From the NCBI RefSeq assembly GCF_013410945.1, contig NZ_JACCCH010000001.1, forward strand, positions 2,418,001 through 2,482,000: 64,000 nucleotides of DNA, in the 5' to 3' direction. The notes under the pieces were generated by a model. The model did not search any database. It had not been told where the DNA came from and saw only the letters and a list, made by a program, of their open reading frames with translations. Source of the DNA: Leifsonia sp. AK011. Its GTDB lineage: Bacteria; Actinomycetota; Actinomycetes; Actinomycetales; Microbacteriaceae. Shown here piece by piece: positions 7,651-19,252 of this stretch. The stretch's first letter is position 1. Every line of letters begins with the position of its first letter. A program made the translations under genes and the position numbers.

Positions 7651-9144
7651 CTACAGCTTCGGCGCCTGCGCGAGCAGCGAACCGCCCCAACCCTCCTCGA
7701 GCAGACGTTCGAGAGTGGCACCGAAACGGTAGAGCCGAGCATCCTCACGCGCCGGCGCCATGATCTGGAAGCCGACCGGCAAACCATCCTCCGGAGCCAG
7801 ACCAATCGGCAGGCTCATACCGGGGATACCAGCAAGGTTCGCGGGGATCGTGGTGACGTCGTTGAGGTACATGGCCAGCGGGTCCGCGAGCTTCGCACCG
7901 AACTCGAACGCTGTCGTCGGCGCGGTCGGCGAGACGAGAACGTCCGCCTGCTCGAACGCCGCCGAGAAGTCACGCTGGATGAGAGTGCGCACCTTCTGGG
8001 CACTCCCGTAGTACGCGTCGTAGTACCCGGCCGACAGAGCGTAAGTACCGAGGATGATGCGACGCTTCACCTCAGGCCCGAAGCCGGCCTCGCGAGTGGC
8101 GGCCATGACATCCTCGACCGTTCCCGCAACCTTCGCGCGCATACCGAAGCGCACCGAGTCGAACTTGGCCAGGTTGCTGGATGCCTCGGCCGGAAGAATC
8201 ACGTAATACGCAGCCACCGCGTACTCGAAGTGGGGCGCACTAACCTCCACGATCTCCGCACCATTCGCCGTCAGCAACTGCAACGCCTCGTGGAACCGCT
8301 GCGACACACCAGCCTGGAAACCGGGGCTGTCGAGCTCCTTCACCACACCAACACGCAGACCCTTGAGCGAATCCGCACGAGCACCCTCACGGGCGATCGC
8401 CGCGAACGACGGCCACTCGTCGGTGAGCGACGTCGAGTCGCGCGGGTCGTGCCCTCCGATGACGTCGTGGAGCAGCGCGGCATCCAGAACCGAACGCGAC
8501 ACCGGGCCCACCTGGTCCAGCGACGACGCCAAGGCGATCGCGCCGTAACGGGAGACACCACCGTAGGTCGGCTTGACACCCACGGAACCTGTAACGGCCG
8601 CGGGCTGACGAATCGAGCCACCCGTGTCGGAGCCGAGAGCCAGCGGCGCCTCGAATGCGGCAACCGCCGCAGCGGAACCACCGCCCGAACCGCCGGGGAT
8701 CCTGTCGAAGTCCCACGGGTTCTTCGTCGGGCCGTACGCGGAGTGCTCCGTCGAGGAGCCCATCGCGAACTCGTCCATGTTCGTCTTGCCCAGGGCGATG
8801 AGGCCACCGGCCTTGAGCTTGGCGACCGTCGTCGCGTCGTAGGGCGGGATCCAGCCCTCGAGGATCTTCGACCCCGAGGTCGAGGGCATCCCGATCGTGC
8901 ACAGGACGTCCTTGATCGCTACGGGGACACCGGCCAGCTCGGGAAGGGACTCACCCGATGCACGACGCTCATCGATGGCCGCGGCATCCGCCAGCGCGGT
9001 CTCTGAGACGTGGAGGAAGGCGTGAACGTCGCCGTCAACCGCCGCGATGCGATCGAGGTGCGCCTGCGTGGCCTCCACCGACGACACCTCGCCGGAGGAC
9101 AGCTTCTGGGCGAGCGACGCAGCCGACTCGTAGATGAGGCTCAC
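7651..9144 (-). CDS. gatA: Aspartyl/glutamyl-tRNA amidotransferase subunit A
   Basis: 497 residues, the glutaminase subunit of GatCAB. It frees ammonia from glutamine and passes it to GatB. The amidase-signature catalytic triad is intact: K78 (VAIKD), S153 (GGSGGGS) and S177 ([12 protein letters not shown]). Length is normal for the family. The ATG at 9144 overlaps the gatC stop by four bases (ATGA), so the two are translationally coupled. Downstream lies the repeat region 7347-7608. Confidence 0.98.
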   Translation of the reverse strand: MSLIYESAASLAQKLSSGEVSSVEATQAHLDRIAAVDGDVHAFLHVSETALADAAAIDERRASGESLPELAGVPVAIKDVLCTIGMPSTSGSKILEGWIPPYDATTVAKLKAGGLIALGKTNMDEFAMGSSTEHSAYGPTKNPWDFDRIPGGSGGGSAAAVAAFEAPLALGSDTGGSIRQPAAVTGSVGVKPTYGGVSRYGAIALASSLDQVGPVSRSVLDAALLHDVIGGHDPRDSTSLTDEWPSFAAIAREGARADSLKGLRVGVVKELDSPGFQAGVSQRFHEALQLLTANGAEIVEVSAPHFEYAVAAYYVILPAEASSNLAKFDSVRFGMRAKVAGTVEDVMAATREAGFGPEVKRRIILGTYALSAGYYDAYYGSAQKVRTLIQRDFSAAFEQADVLVSPTAPTTAFEFGAKLADPLAMYLNDVTTIPANLAGIPGMSLPIGLAPEDGLPVGFQIMAPAREDARLYRFGATLERLLEEGWGGSLLAQAPKL

Positions 9145-9440
9145 TGCTCCTCCCCCAGGATCGCGCTCACGACGAAACGACTGCCGTCGTGTTCGGGGGC
9201 ACCGGCCAGCGCCTCCTCGGTGGTGAGGGTCACGCCCGGCACATCGGGCCGGAAGACGTTGACGAGGGGAATCGGATGACTCGTCGCTGGCACATCCGGG
9301 GTGGCAACTTCGCTGACCTTCGCGACGTTGTCCACAATCGCGCCCAGCTCACCGGTGAGAGTCTCGATCTCTTCGGGAGTGAGGGCGATGCGGGCGAGGC
9401 CTGCGAGGTGCGTAACGGTCTGGGGTGTTATCTCGGACAC
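9141..9440 (-). CDS. gatC: Aspartyl/glutamyl-tRNA amidotransferase subunit C
   Basis: 99 residues. GatC is the small subunit that stabilises the GatA-GatB contact. It shows the conserved N-terminus ([20 protein letters not shown]) and the mid region DNVAKVSEV. The start is GTG at 9440; TAGACT lies at 9447-9452, six bases upstream, and no Shine-Dalgarno is present, so a leaderless mRNA is likely. It begins the gatC-gatA operon. Confidence 0.96.
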   Translation of the reverse strand: MSEITPQTVTHLAGLARIALTPEEIETLTGELGAIVDNVAKVSEVATPDVPATSHPIPLVNVFRPDVPGVTLTTEEALAGAPEHDGSRFVVSAILGEEQ

Positions 9441-9475
9441 CGCACAAGTCTACGGTGGGCGGGATGCCCGCCCCG

Positions 9476-10843
9476 CTACTTCCGGGCGCCGCTCGCGCTC
9501 ACGACCGCCGGCGTGGAGTTTCCCGTCACGAGATCGCCGCGGCCGATGGAGATCAGAGCGAAGTTGCGCATGCTCTCGGTGCCGGCCGTGAAGTACTCGT
9601 TGTGGCCGGTCGAGCCGAGAAGCGCGGTGTGGGTGATGGGGTCTGTCCCACCCGAGACGCTCATCGACTTGGCACCGTACGACGCGGCCCCGGGATCGCT
9701 GCCGAAGTAGGCGCTGTTCGGGATGGGGTCCCACGGCGCCTCCCCCACCCACACGTTCTTGTCGCGCACGTTGAGCTCGTCCACCGAGCGTGCCGGGCTG
9801 CCGGGTGACCCGACGAGCGCGAGTGCATCGATCTGGAAGTCGTACTCGGCGAGGGCGAGCAGCGCGGCCGTGGACCCGTAGGAGTGGGCGATGACGGAGA
9901 CGTACGGCTCGTCAGCGGAACGCAGCGCCTGCAGGCCCTCGATCGACCTCGCCAACGTGTCCCGGCCGATCTCGGCGTTGCCGATGCCGCCGACGTTGGT
10001 GAGGTTGGGCGTCGGGTAGCCGATCCAGGCGATGGTCGCGACCGAGCTGTCCCTCTCGCCCAGACGGTCGAGCCACTGCAGCTGCTCGGTGTACAGGTCA
10101 CTGGCGGCCTTGGACCAGTCCGACATCTGATTCTCGATCGTGAAGAACATGCCCGGCACGAGGTAGGTCACGTAGTCCGCTTCGCGGAGGTCACCGAGAA
10201 TGATCGCGGCGCGGCCCTGCCCCGTGACGTCGAGGCTCAGGAGAGTTCGCGGCGCTGCCGTGTCCTCCACGTTGAGCGCGGTGGAGATGGAGTCGAGCAT
10301 CACGAGCTGGCGCTGGGCGAGGTCCACGACCGTTCGGCCAGTGTCGGGCTGCGCGATCACGGCGTTGAGGTCGTTGATGGTTGCCGTGAGGAAGGCCCGG
10401 TTCGCTTCATCCCGAAACTGGTAGGGAATGCCCTCGAGGTTGCCGACGAGTTGTGGGCTTGCTGCCATCACCGCATCGCGGTGCTCGTCGCCCATGGCAC
10501 CCCACCACATGGTGACCTCCTGGGCCGCGGGCGGTTGCGCGAGAAGACTGTCGACTGCTGCAGGGTTTGCGTGGAGGAACTCCGTCACCTGCGGCGCGCT
10601 CAGGAGGGTGAGTTCCTGGAGCAATCTTGTACCCCGGAGCTGCACGCTCGCGCCGGGGTCCGGACCGATGAACGGTCCGGGAACGCTCGCCTGCGGAGTT
10701 CCGAGTCGGATCGGCGAGGTGAGACTGTAATTTCCCCCGTTAACGGAGGTGGACACCACCGAATAGGCGGGCGAGGGCAGGCTGAACGCCTCGGTGGCGG
10801 ATCCCACCGAGGTCGACAGTAGCGCTGCAATCTCGAACAGCAA
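9476..10843 (-). CDS. DUF1023-type alpha/beta hydrolase
   Basis: 455 residues. The C-terminal half (about 200-440) has an alpha/beta-hydrolase core with the nucleophile elbow AHSYGS (S321), preceded by VPGMFF (about 230), matching the actinobacterial DUF1023 hydrolases. The N-terminal 190 residues are mostly helical with a region rich in Ser/Thr near the start. Substrate unknown. The start is TTG at 10843 with AGGGG ten bases upstream; there is no clear signal peptide in this reading. It lies between ligA and gatC on the same strand. Confidence 0.82.
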   Translation of the reverse strand: MLFEIAALLSTSVGSATEAFSLPSPAYSVVSTSVNGGNYSLTSPIRLGTPQASVPGPFIGPDPGASVQLRGTRLLQELTLLSAPQVTEFLHANPAAVDSLLAQPPAAQEVTMWWGAMGDEHRDAVMAASPQLVGNLEGIPYQFRDEANRAFLTATINDLNAVIAQPDTGRTVVDLAQRQLVMLDSISTALNVEDTAAPRTLLSLDVTGQGRAAIILGDLREADYVTYLVPGMFFTIENQMSDWSKAASDLYTEQLQWLDRLGERDSSVATIAWIGYPTPNLTNVGGIGNAEIGRDTLARSIEGLQALRSADEPYVSVIAHSYGSTAALLALAEYDFQIDALALVGSPGSPARSVDELNVRDKNVWVGEAPWDPIPNSAYFGSDPGAASYGAKSMSVSGGTDPITHTALLGSTGHNEYFTAGTESMRNFALISIGRGDLVTGNSTPAVVSASGARK

Positions 10844-10882
10844 TTTGGCCAGTCCCCTTGCCCACGGTCGCTCACAAGAAAT

Positions 10883-10968
10883 GCCCAGAAATGGGCGACC
10901 ACCCCCTCATGGTAGGGGATAGACCACCCCGTATGGGGTACGGAATGTTTCGGGCGTAAAAACATTCC
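10883..10968. other. Cluster of four short hairpins between ligA and the DUF1023 hydrolase
   Basis: Four consecutive perfect inverted repeats lie within 86 bases: GCCCA-GAAA-TGGGC (10883-10896, a GNRA loop on the plus strand), CCCCT-N6-AGGGG (10903-10918), ACCCC-GTAT-GGGGT (10926-10939) and GGAATGTTT-N9-AAACATTCC (10942-10968). They follow the ligA stop by 55 bases and precede the hydrolase start by about 40. No run of T follows, so a simple intrinsic terminator is not obvious; a structured leader or an operator is possible. Confidence 0.55.
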
Positions 10969-11022
10969 TCGGTTTGTGAACGCACACAACGCAATACGTC
11001 GGTCAGGGGCGCTCCCGACGAC

Positions 11023-13380
<2,358 letters not shown>

Positions 13381-13443
13381 CTAGGGCCGCCCACCGACCT
13401 CGGCGCGGGGCTTGACCGCACCAGGCGACGTGGGCAATGACCG

Positions 13444-14547
13444 TCAGGCCGTCGGCACCGGAACTGCCGAGACCGTGCGATCGATCGTGAACTGGCCAAG
13501 CACACGGGTTCCCACGTAGATCACCGCGGTCTGCCCCGGCGCGACGCCGCCCAGCGGCTCTCCGGGCGTCACGACGACCTCGTCGTCGAGTACGCGAGCC
13601 GTGGCATCCACCGGGTCGGCGTGGGCCCTGATCTGCACCTCGCAGGCGAATTCTGTCTGGGTGGGCGGTACACCGGCCCAACTGAACCGCGAGCCCGCGA
13701 TCTCCGCGACGGCGAGCGCCTCGCGTGGCCCGACGACGACCTCGTTGGTCTTCGGGCGCACCTCGAGGACGAACCGCGGCTTGCCATCGTCGGCCGGGAA
13801 GCCGATGTTGAGGCCCTTGCGCTGCCCGACGGTGAAGGCGGCGGCACCCTCGTGGGTCCCGAGAACGGCGCCGGTGCGGTCGAGGATCGCGCCCGGCTCT
13901 GCCCCGACCTTGTCGGCGAGCCAGCCGCGGGTGTCGCCGTCGGGGATGAAGCAGATGTCGTGCGAGTCCGGCTTGGCCGCGAGCAGGAAGCCCCGCTCAG
14001 CGGCCTCCGCGCGAACCTCGGCCTTGCTCGGGGTCGCGCCGAGCGGGAACATCGCATGCGCGAGCTGGTCGGCGGTGAGCACACCCAGCACGTATGACTG
14101 GTCCTTCGCCCAGGCGGCGGCACGGTGGAGCTCACGATTGCCCTGCTCGTCGAACTGGATGGTCGCGTAGTGACCGGTCGCGACAGCGTCGAATCCGAGC
14201 GCGAGGGCCTTGTCGAGGAGGGCCGCGAACTTGATGCGCTCGTTGCAGCGCATGCAGGGGTTCGGCGTGCGGCCGGCGGAGTACTCGGCGACGAAGTCAT
14301 CCACCACGTCGGCCTTGAACCGCTCGGAGAAGTCCCACACGAAGTACGGGATACCGATCTGGCCAGCGACGCGCTGCGCATCCATCGAATCCTCGATGGT
14401 GCAACATCCGCGTGCGCCCGTGCGGAGGGTTCCGGGCTGGCGGCTGAGCGCCAGGTGCACGCCGACGACATCGTGTCCGGCATCCACCGCGCGCGCTGCA
14501 GCGACGGCGGAGTCAACCCCGCCACTCATCGCCGCCAGAACCTTCAT
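13444..14547 (-). CDS. mnmA: tRNA-specific 2-thiouridylase
   Basis: 367 residues. Thiolates U34 of Lys, Glu and Gln tRNAs using sulfur relayed from a cysteine desulfurase. The N-terminal PP-loop is [10 protein letters not shown] (about 8-17). The two catalytic cysteines are present in [12 protein letters not shown] and [11 protein letters not shown]. The C-terminal beta-barrel ends the protein. ATG 14547 is preceded by TAGACT seven bases upstream. A cysteine desulfurase is encoded upstream on the same strand, beyond the two CWB2 genes, in keeping with their shared pathway. Confidence 0.97.
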   Translation of the reverse strand: MKVLAAMSGGVDSAVAAARAVDAGHDVVGVHLALSRQPGTLRTGARGCCTIEDSMDAQRVAGQIGIPYFVWDFSERFKADVVDDFVAEYSAGRTPNPCMRCNERIKFAALLDKALALGFDAVATGHYATIQFDEQGNRELHRAAAWAKDQSYVLGVLTADQLAHAMFPLGATPSKAEVRAEAAERGFLLAAKPDSHDICFIPDGDTRGWLADKVGAEPGAILDRTGAVLGTHEGAAAFTVGQRKGLNIGFPADDGKPRFVLEVRPKTNEVVVGPREALAVAEIAGSRFSWAGVPPTQTEFACEVQIRAHADPVDATARVLDDEVVVTPGEPLGGVAPGQTAVIYVGTRVLGQFTIDRTVSAVPVPTA

Positions 14548-14592
14548 GGCATCCAGTCTACGAGCGGCCGCCAGGGCACTCCCTGTCAGCGA

Positions 14593-16221
14593 TCAACAAG
14601 CAGGGCTGCCGAGGATGTCACCGACCGTCGTCGTGCCGCCGAGAATGTAGATCTCCGCGGGCTTGACCCGTGCGATCTCGTCGAACACGGCCTGCGGCAC
14701 GCAGTCCGGCCGCACGAGGTAGATCGGGGACCTGAAGCTCTCATATCCGGCGAGCGCCGACCCGGCGAGGGCATCCGGGAAGTCCGTGCCCGTGGCGAGG
14801 AACACCGCATCGGCGAGACGAATCGACCCCTGCGCGAGAAGCACCGATGTCGTGTACCGGTTGTTGCCCGACCGACGGTATACCTCGGTCACGGATGCCG
14901 CGGACCGCAGCGACGCCTCGATGCCCGCCGAGATCGTCCCCTCGCTGCCGGCGATCACGACCTTCGAGACACCCAGCCCCTGGAGGGCCGCGAGGGTGTC
15001 GGCGTCACTTGTCGCCGCAGCACCGTTGACCAGGAGCACGGGCCCACCCTCGACGGCGGCAGCAGGTCCGGCGCTGAGGGCGTCGGGGAAGTTGGCCCCG
15101 GTCGCAATGTACGCGGTGTCGGCGCCATCCCCGAAGATCGTCTGCGCGACGAGCCGGGAGGTGGCGTACCGATCAGGCCCCGCAATGCGAACGACACCGA
15201 CGTTGGCGTACGGTGCGAGTTGCGCCTCGACGGCAGCACTGATCGAGGGCGTTCCGCCGACGATGTAGATCGTGTCGGGGTCCATCGAGCTGAGCTTGGT
15301 GGTGATCTCGGGCGCGAGCGAATCCGCTCGGGTGAGGAGCACGGGTGAACCCAGGTGAGCGGCGGCCGGCCCAGCACTGAGGGCATCGGCATAACCGGTG
15401 CCGTTGACGATGAACACCGAGTCCGGGTTGGCGAAGTCCGGGTTCACCCCGGCGATGAGGGCGCTCGTCGCGTAGCGGTTGCTCCCGGCGACGCGCGCCA
15501 CCTTGCGACCGTTCGAGGGGAGTGTCGCGTCGCGCCCCGAAACGGTGCCCGTTCCCGAGATCGTGACGAGCTGAGCCTCTGCCCAGAAGGTCTTGTTCTG
15601 CCAGTACCGCGTCGAGATCAGCTGGTTGTCGCTCTGGGGTGCGAACCGCAGTAGGTACTGGCCACTCGCGAGGCCCCGGATCGTGTACGCGCCGGAGCTG
15701 TTGGCGTTGGCCCAGCGCGAGAAGCGCTCCCACTGCCCGGTGACGGAGTTCTTGAGGAACGCCGCTGCCGCCCCCTTGTCGGTCGAGGAGCCGGTCGTGA
15801 TGGTGCCGCTGATCGACCCGCCTGCCGCGAGCGTCACGTTCACACCGGTGACCGCCGCAGCACCGAGCGTGAGAATGTTCGATTCACTCTCGAGCGAACC
15901 GCCTCCCCACCACGCCGCGGCGTAGGTGCTCGCCTGGTCCTCGGGGGCGAAGCGCACGCGGTACGTGCCCTGTTCGAGCCCCGTGACGGAGTAGGCGCCG
16001 GAGGAGTTCGTGAGCGCGGTGCCCGCGGCATCCCCACTCCCCCACAGCGGGAAGAACGTCACCCGAATGTTCGCGAGCGGCCCGGATGTCGCGGACACGG
16101 TGCCGCTGACTGCACCTCCCACGGCCGCAGCCGCCGGTGTTGCCGCCAGGATGCCACCCAGCACCATCGCGAACGTTGCCGTCGCGGCAACCAGTCTCGT
16201 CCGTGCTCCACGTGTGCGCAT
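14593..16221 (-). CDS. Secreted surface protein with carboxypeptidase-regulatory-like domains and three CWB2 repeats
   Basis: 542 residues from ATG 16221 (MRTRGARTRL), chosen because GAGGGGG lies just upstream; the longer frame to 16260 would swallow that site. A Sec signal peptide ends near ATPAAAA (about residue 33). Two beta-sandwich modules follow (GGAVSGTVSATSGPLANIRV and GGSISGTITTGSSTDKGAAA), each of the Gly-rich carboxypeptidase-regulatory-like type. Residues 250-540 hold three cell-wall-binding type 2 repeats, each with R(I/V)AG..RY(A/T)TS and DALSAGPAAA-like motifs. A Cys pair (PDC and the terminal PAC) could form a disulfide. Tandem paralogue of the next gene. Confidence 0.9.
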   Translation of the reverse strand: MRTRGARTRLVAATATFAMVLGGILAATPAAAAVGGAVSGTVSATSGPLANIRVTFFPLWGSGDAAGTALTNSSGAYSVTGLEQGTYRVRFAPEDQASTYAAAWWGGGSLESESNILTLGAAAVTGVNVTLAAGGSISGTITTGSSTDKGAAAAFLKNSVTGQWERFSRWANANSSGAYTIRGLASGQYLLRFAPQSDNQLISTRYWQNKTFWAEAQLVTISGTGTVSGRDATLPSNGRKVARVAGSNRYATSALIAGVNPDFANPDSVFIVNGTGYADALSAGPAAAHLGSPVLLTRADSLAPEITTKLSSMDPDTIYIVGGTPSISAAVEAQLAPYANVGVVRIAGPDRYATSRLVAQTIFGDGADTAYIATGANFPDALSAGPAAAVEGGPVLLVNGAAATSDADTLAALQGLGVSKVVIAGSEGTISAGIEASLRSAASVTEVYRRSGNNRYTTSVLLAQGSIRLADAVFLATGTDFPDALAGSALAGYESFRSPIYLVRPDCVPQAVFDEIARVKPAEIYILGGTTTVGDILGSPAC

Positions 16222-16337
16222 TCGCCGGTCCCCCTCGGTCCTGTAGCTCACAGGGGGCATCCCCCTCGTTTCAGGCTACTTCGCGCGGGGGCGGGAGGGT
16301 CCGATCATCGTCGGCCAGTCTGCGACCGGCGGACCGG

Positions 16338-17969
16338 TCAGCAGGGAACGCCGTTGACGACTCCCTGCCCGATCGTGGGCTCGCCGCCGAGGATGTAGAT
16401 GTCCGACGGCTTGAGACGGGCGATCTCCTCATTGACACCGGCTGGAACGCAGTTGGTGCGAACAAGCAGGATCGGCGAGCGCCAGGCCGGGTGGCCGGCG
16501 AGCGCCGCTCCTGCGAGCGCATCCGGGAATCCAAGTCCGGTGGCGAAGAAGACACCGTCCGTCATCGGGAACGAGCCCTGCGAGATCAGGAGGGAGGTCT
16601 CGAAGCGGTTGGCGCCCGCCCTGCGGTACACCTCATCGAGGAAGTCGGTGCCGCGCAGTTCCGCCTCGATGGCACCCGACACGGACGGGGCACCGCCGGC
16701 GATCACGACTTTGGAGACCCCCAGCCCGTCAAGCAGCTCGAGAGTCTCGCCACCCACAGAAGAGTTCGCCCCGGGCACCAGGATGACGGGACCGTGTTCA
16801 TTCGCCGCTGCGGGCCCCGCGCTCAGCGCGTCAGGGAAGTTGACACCGGTAGCCAGGTACGCGGTGTCGGCACCTGTGCCATCGAAGAAGATGTTGGCGA
16901 TGAGGCGCGACGTCTCGTATCGGTTCGCGCCTGCGATCCTGACCACCTGGTCTGAGGCGTACCCCTGCAGCTGGTTCTCCACCGTCTGGCTGATGGTCGG
17001 GGTTCCCCCGATGATGAAGATGTACTCGGGTTCGAGTTCTGCCAGGCGCTCCGCGACGACGGGCGACAGTGAGTCGGGGGCCGTGAGTAGGAGCGGCGAG
17101 GCAATGTGCGCTGCCGCGGGACCGGCGCTCAGTGCATCCGGGAAGTTGGTGCCGCTCACGATGAACACGGCATCGGCCGTGTCCCATTGGCCGTACGAGA
17201 TGGAGACTCCGGTGGCGTAGCGGTTCGCTCCGGCAATCCGCAGCAGGTCGATGGGGCCCGCGGCGAGAGAGGCGTTGTACCCGGTGAGGTCCGCGTCGCT
17301 CTCGATGACGACCGGTGTGCTGTTGGACCAGTACTCCTCATCATCCCAGTACTCCGTGGAGAGGAGCACGCTGTCGCCCTGTGCGGCGAAGCGGAGCAGG
17401 TACGTGCCATCGCCCAGCCCGTTGAGCAGGTAGTTGCCACTCGAATCGGCGTTGGCCCACCGCGAGTAGCGCTCCCACTCGCCGGTGGCGGGATCCCAGA
17501 GGAAGGCTGCCGCTGCTCCACGGTCCGTGGACGACGCCGAGGTGATGGTGCCGCTGATGCTTCCGCCCTGGGGGATCACCACGTCGTCCAACTCGACGTT
17601 GGAGGCACCCACCGTGAGGACGGTCGAGTCGGACTCGTGCAGGAAACCGCCCAGCCACACGTCGGCGTAGGGCGTTGTCGGGTCGAGCGAACGGAAGAGC
17701 ACGCGGTAGTCGCCCTGCTCCAGCCCGCTGACGGAGTAGTGGCCGTCATCGATGGGCGTCGAGGTCGGGGTTCCGGCACCCCACAGCGGGAAGAACATCG
17801 CCTCACCCGAGTACGTCGGAAGGGTCTCGCCGTACTCGAGCAACACCCGTCCTGAGACGGTGCCTCCCACGGCGGCGTTGGCTGGCGCTCCGACAAGGAT
17901 GGTTCCGAAGGTCAGGGCGATGGCCGTGGTGATCGCGATGAGCGCACGTCGCTGTACTCGTGAAGACAT
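16338..17969 (-). CDS. Paralogous secreted surface protein with three CWB2 repeats
   Basis: 543 residues, same architecture and order as the gene at 14593-16221: signal peptide (to about GAPANAA, residue 33), two beta-sandwich modules (GGTVSGRVLL and GGSISGTITSASSTDRGAAA), then three CWB2 repeats (LLRIAGANRYATG, VVRIAGANRYETS, YRRAGANRFETS). It also ends in Cys (NGVPC) with a partner at TNCVP. ATG 17969 follows GGGAGAAG at about 12 bases. The two genes are 116 bases apart and clearly arose by duplication; they sit between mnmA and the cysteine desulfurase, which are commonly neighbours. Ligand and function are unknown; attachment to wall polymer is inferred from the repeats. Confidence 0.9.
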   Translation of the reverse strand: MSSRVQRRALIAITTAIALTFGTILVGAPANAAVGGTVSGRVLLEYGETLPTYSGEAMFFPLWGAGTPTSTPIDDGHYSVSGLEQGDYRVLFRSLDPTTPYADVWLGGFLHESDSTVLTVGASNVELDDVVIPQGGSISGTITSASSTDRGAAAAFLWDPATGEWERYSRWANADSSGNYLLNGLGDGTYLLRFAAQGDSVLLSTEYWDDEEYWSNSTPVVIESDADLTGYNASLAAGPIDLLRIAGANRYATGVSISYGQWDTADAVFIVSGTNFPDALSAGPAAAHIASPLLLTAPDSLSPVVAERLAELEPEYIFIIGGTPTISQTVENQLQGYASDQVVRIAGANRYETSRLIANIFFDGTGADTAYLATGVNFPDALSAGPAAANEHGPVILVPGANSSVGGETLELLDGLGVSKVVIAGGAPSVSGAIEAELRGTDFLDEVYRRAGANRFETSLLISQGSFPMTDGVFFATGLGFPDALAGAALAGHPAWRSPILLVRTNCVPAGVNEEIARLKPSDIYILGGEPTIGQGVVNGVPC

Positions 17970-18087
17970 GGTGGGTTACTTCTCCCGTCGGGTAGCGCAC
18001 CTCAACGGAAGTGACTGATCCACACGCTAACAGTGAAACGCTCTCGCCGAAAAGTGGTCGCGTGTTACCGGTACGTGAACTCTCGAG

Positions 18088-19233
18088 CTAGGCCATCCCG
18101 GCCCGGCGAGCGCGCTCCACCGCGTCGGGGAGGGCGCCGATGAGGGCGTCGATCTCGGCCGCCGTTGTCGTGTGACCGAGGGTGAACCGCAGGGCGCCGC
18201 GCGCGTCGGTCTCGCTGAGTCCCATCGCGAGAAGAACATGGGATGCCTCGGGCACCCCCGCCTGGCATGCCGAGCCCGTCGAGACACTGAAGCCAGCGGC
18301 ATCCAGCAGGTACAGCAGGGAGTCACCCTCGCAGCCGGGGAACGTGAAGTGCGCGTTGCCCGGCAGCCGCTCGGTCGGGTCGCCGCGGAGGATCGCCTCC
18401 GGGACCACTCGCTGGACCCCTGCGATCAGCCGATCGCGGAGCGCGCGCACCTCGCCCGAATGGGTCCGGCGCGCGCCCTCGGCCGCCGCGAGCGCGACCG
18501 CGAAGGCATGCGCTCCCGCGGCATCCATGGTGCCCGAGCGGGACCGCTGCTGGTTGCCCCCGTGCACGAGAGGAGTGATGGATGCCCCGCGCCCGATCAC
18601 GAGAGCCCCCACGCCGACCGGCCCCCCGACCTTGTGCGCCGAGATGCTCAGGGCGGCTGCCCCCGTCGCGCGGAAGTCGACAGGCACCGAACCCAGGGCG
18701 GACACCGCGTCCACGTGGACCGGAACGCCGTGAGCGGCGGCGAGGGCGACGATCTCGTTCACGGGCTGGAGAGTTCCGACCTCGTTGTTGGCCAGCAGGG
18801 TGGTGACGAGAGCGACATCGGGGCCGAGCGCCGCGGCAAGGGCGTCGAGATCGATGCGGCCCGTGGCATCCACCGGGATCCACTCCACCACGGCACCCTC
18901 GTAGCGTTCGAGCCACTCGATCGAGTCGATGGTCGCATGGTGCTCCGCCCGTGTCGACAGGATGCGCGTGCGACCTTCCCCGGCCGCCCAGAAGAGGCCC
19001 TTGATGGCGAGATTGATCGACTCGGTGCCGCCGGAGGTGAAGGTCACCTCCATCGTGTCGGCACTCACCGCCTCGGCGATCGTGTGCCTGGCGTTCTCGA
19101 GCATGCCGCGCACCGCCTGGCCCTGCGAATGGATCGAGGAGGGGTTGCCAGCCACCATGAGGGCGGAGGTGTACGCCTCCAGCACCTCGGGCGTCATGGG
19201 GGTCGTTGCTGCGTGGTCAAGATAGATCGCCAC
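18088..19233 (-). CDS. Cysteine desulfurase (NifS/IscS type)
   Basis: 381 residues from GTG at 19233, giving VAIYLDHAATTPMTPEV, the usual N-terminus of this family; an ATG two codons upstream (19239) is possible. A PLP enzyme that moves sulfur from cysteine to its own active-site Cys. Visible motifs: PLP lysine in SISAHKVGGPVG, and the catalytic loop Cys in SVSTGSACQAG. It probably feeds MnmA, encoded downstream on the same strand. TAGAGT (19246-19241) lies exactly seven bases upstream of the GTG, supporting a leaderless mRNA. It is divergent from glgX with almost no spacer. Confidence 0.95.
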   Translation of the reverse strand: MAIYLDHAATTPMTPEVLEAYTSALMVAGNPSSIHSQGQAVRGMLENARHTIAEAVSADTMEVTFTSGGTESINLAIKGLFWAAGEGRTRILSTRAEHHATIDSIEWLERYEGAVVEWIPVDATGRIDLDALAAALGPDVALVTTLLANNEVGTLQPVNEIVALAAAHGVPVHVDAVSALGSVPVDFRATGAAALSISAHKVGGPVGVGALVIGRGASITPLVHGGNQQRSRSGTMDAAGAHAFAVALAAAEGARRTHSGEVRALRDRLIAGVQRVVPEAILRGDPTERLPGNAHFTFPGCEGDSLLYLLDAAGFSVSTGSACQAGVPEASHVLLAMGLSETDARGALRFTLGHTTTAAEIDALIGALPDAVERARRAGMA

Positions 19234-19239
19234 GTTCAT

Positions 19240-19246
19240 TACTCTA
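19240..19246. promoter_or_regulatory. Overlapping divergent -10 hexamers for glgX and the cysteine desulfurase
   Basis: TACTCTA contains TACTCT on the plus strand, seven bases before the glgX ATG (19253), and TAGAGT on the minus strand, seven bases before the desulfurase GTG (19233). The two -10 elements share five base pairs, so the genes should compete for RNA polymerase. Inferred from position and sequence only. Confidence 0.6.
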
Positions 19247-19252
19247 GAACGC

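Noticed and set aside
7411-9006. 531-codon plus-strand frame across the repeat and gatA
   Set aside because: Antisense to gatA, Arg-rich and starting in the tandem repeat; gatA on the other strand has complete catalytic motifs.
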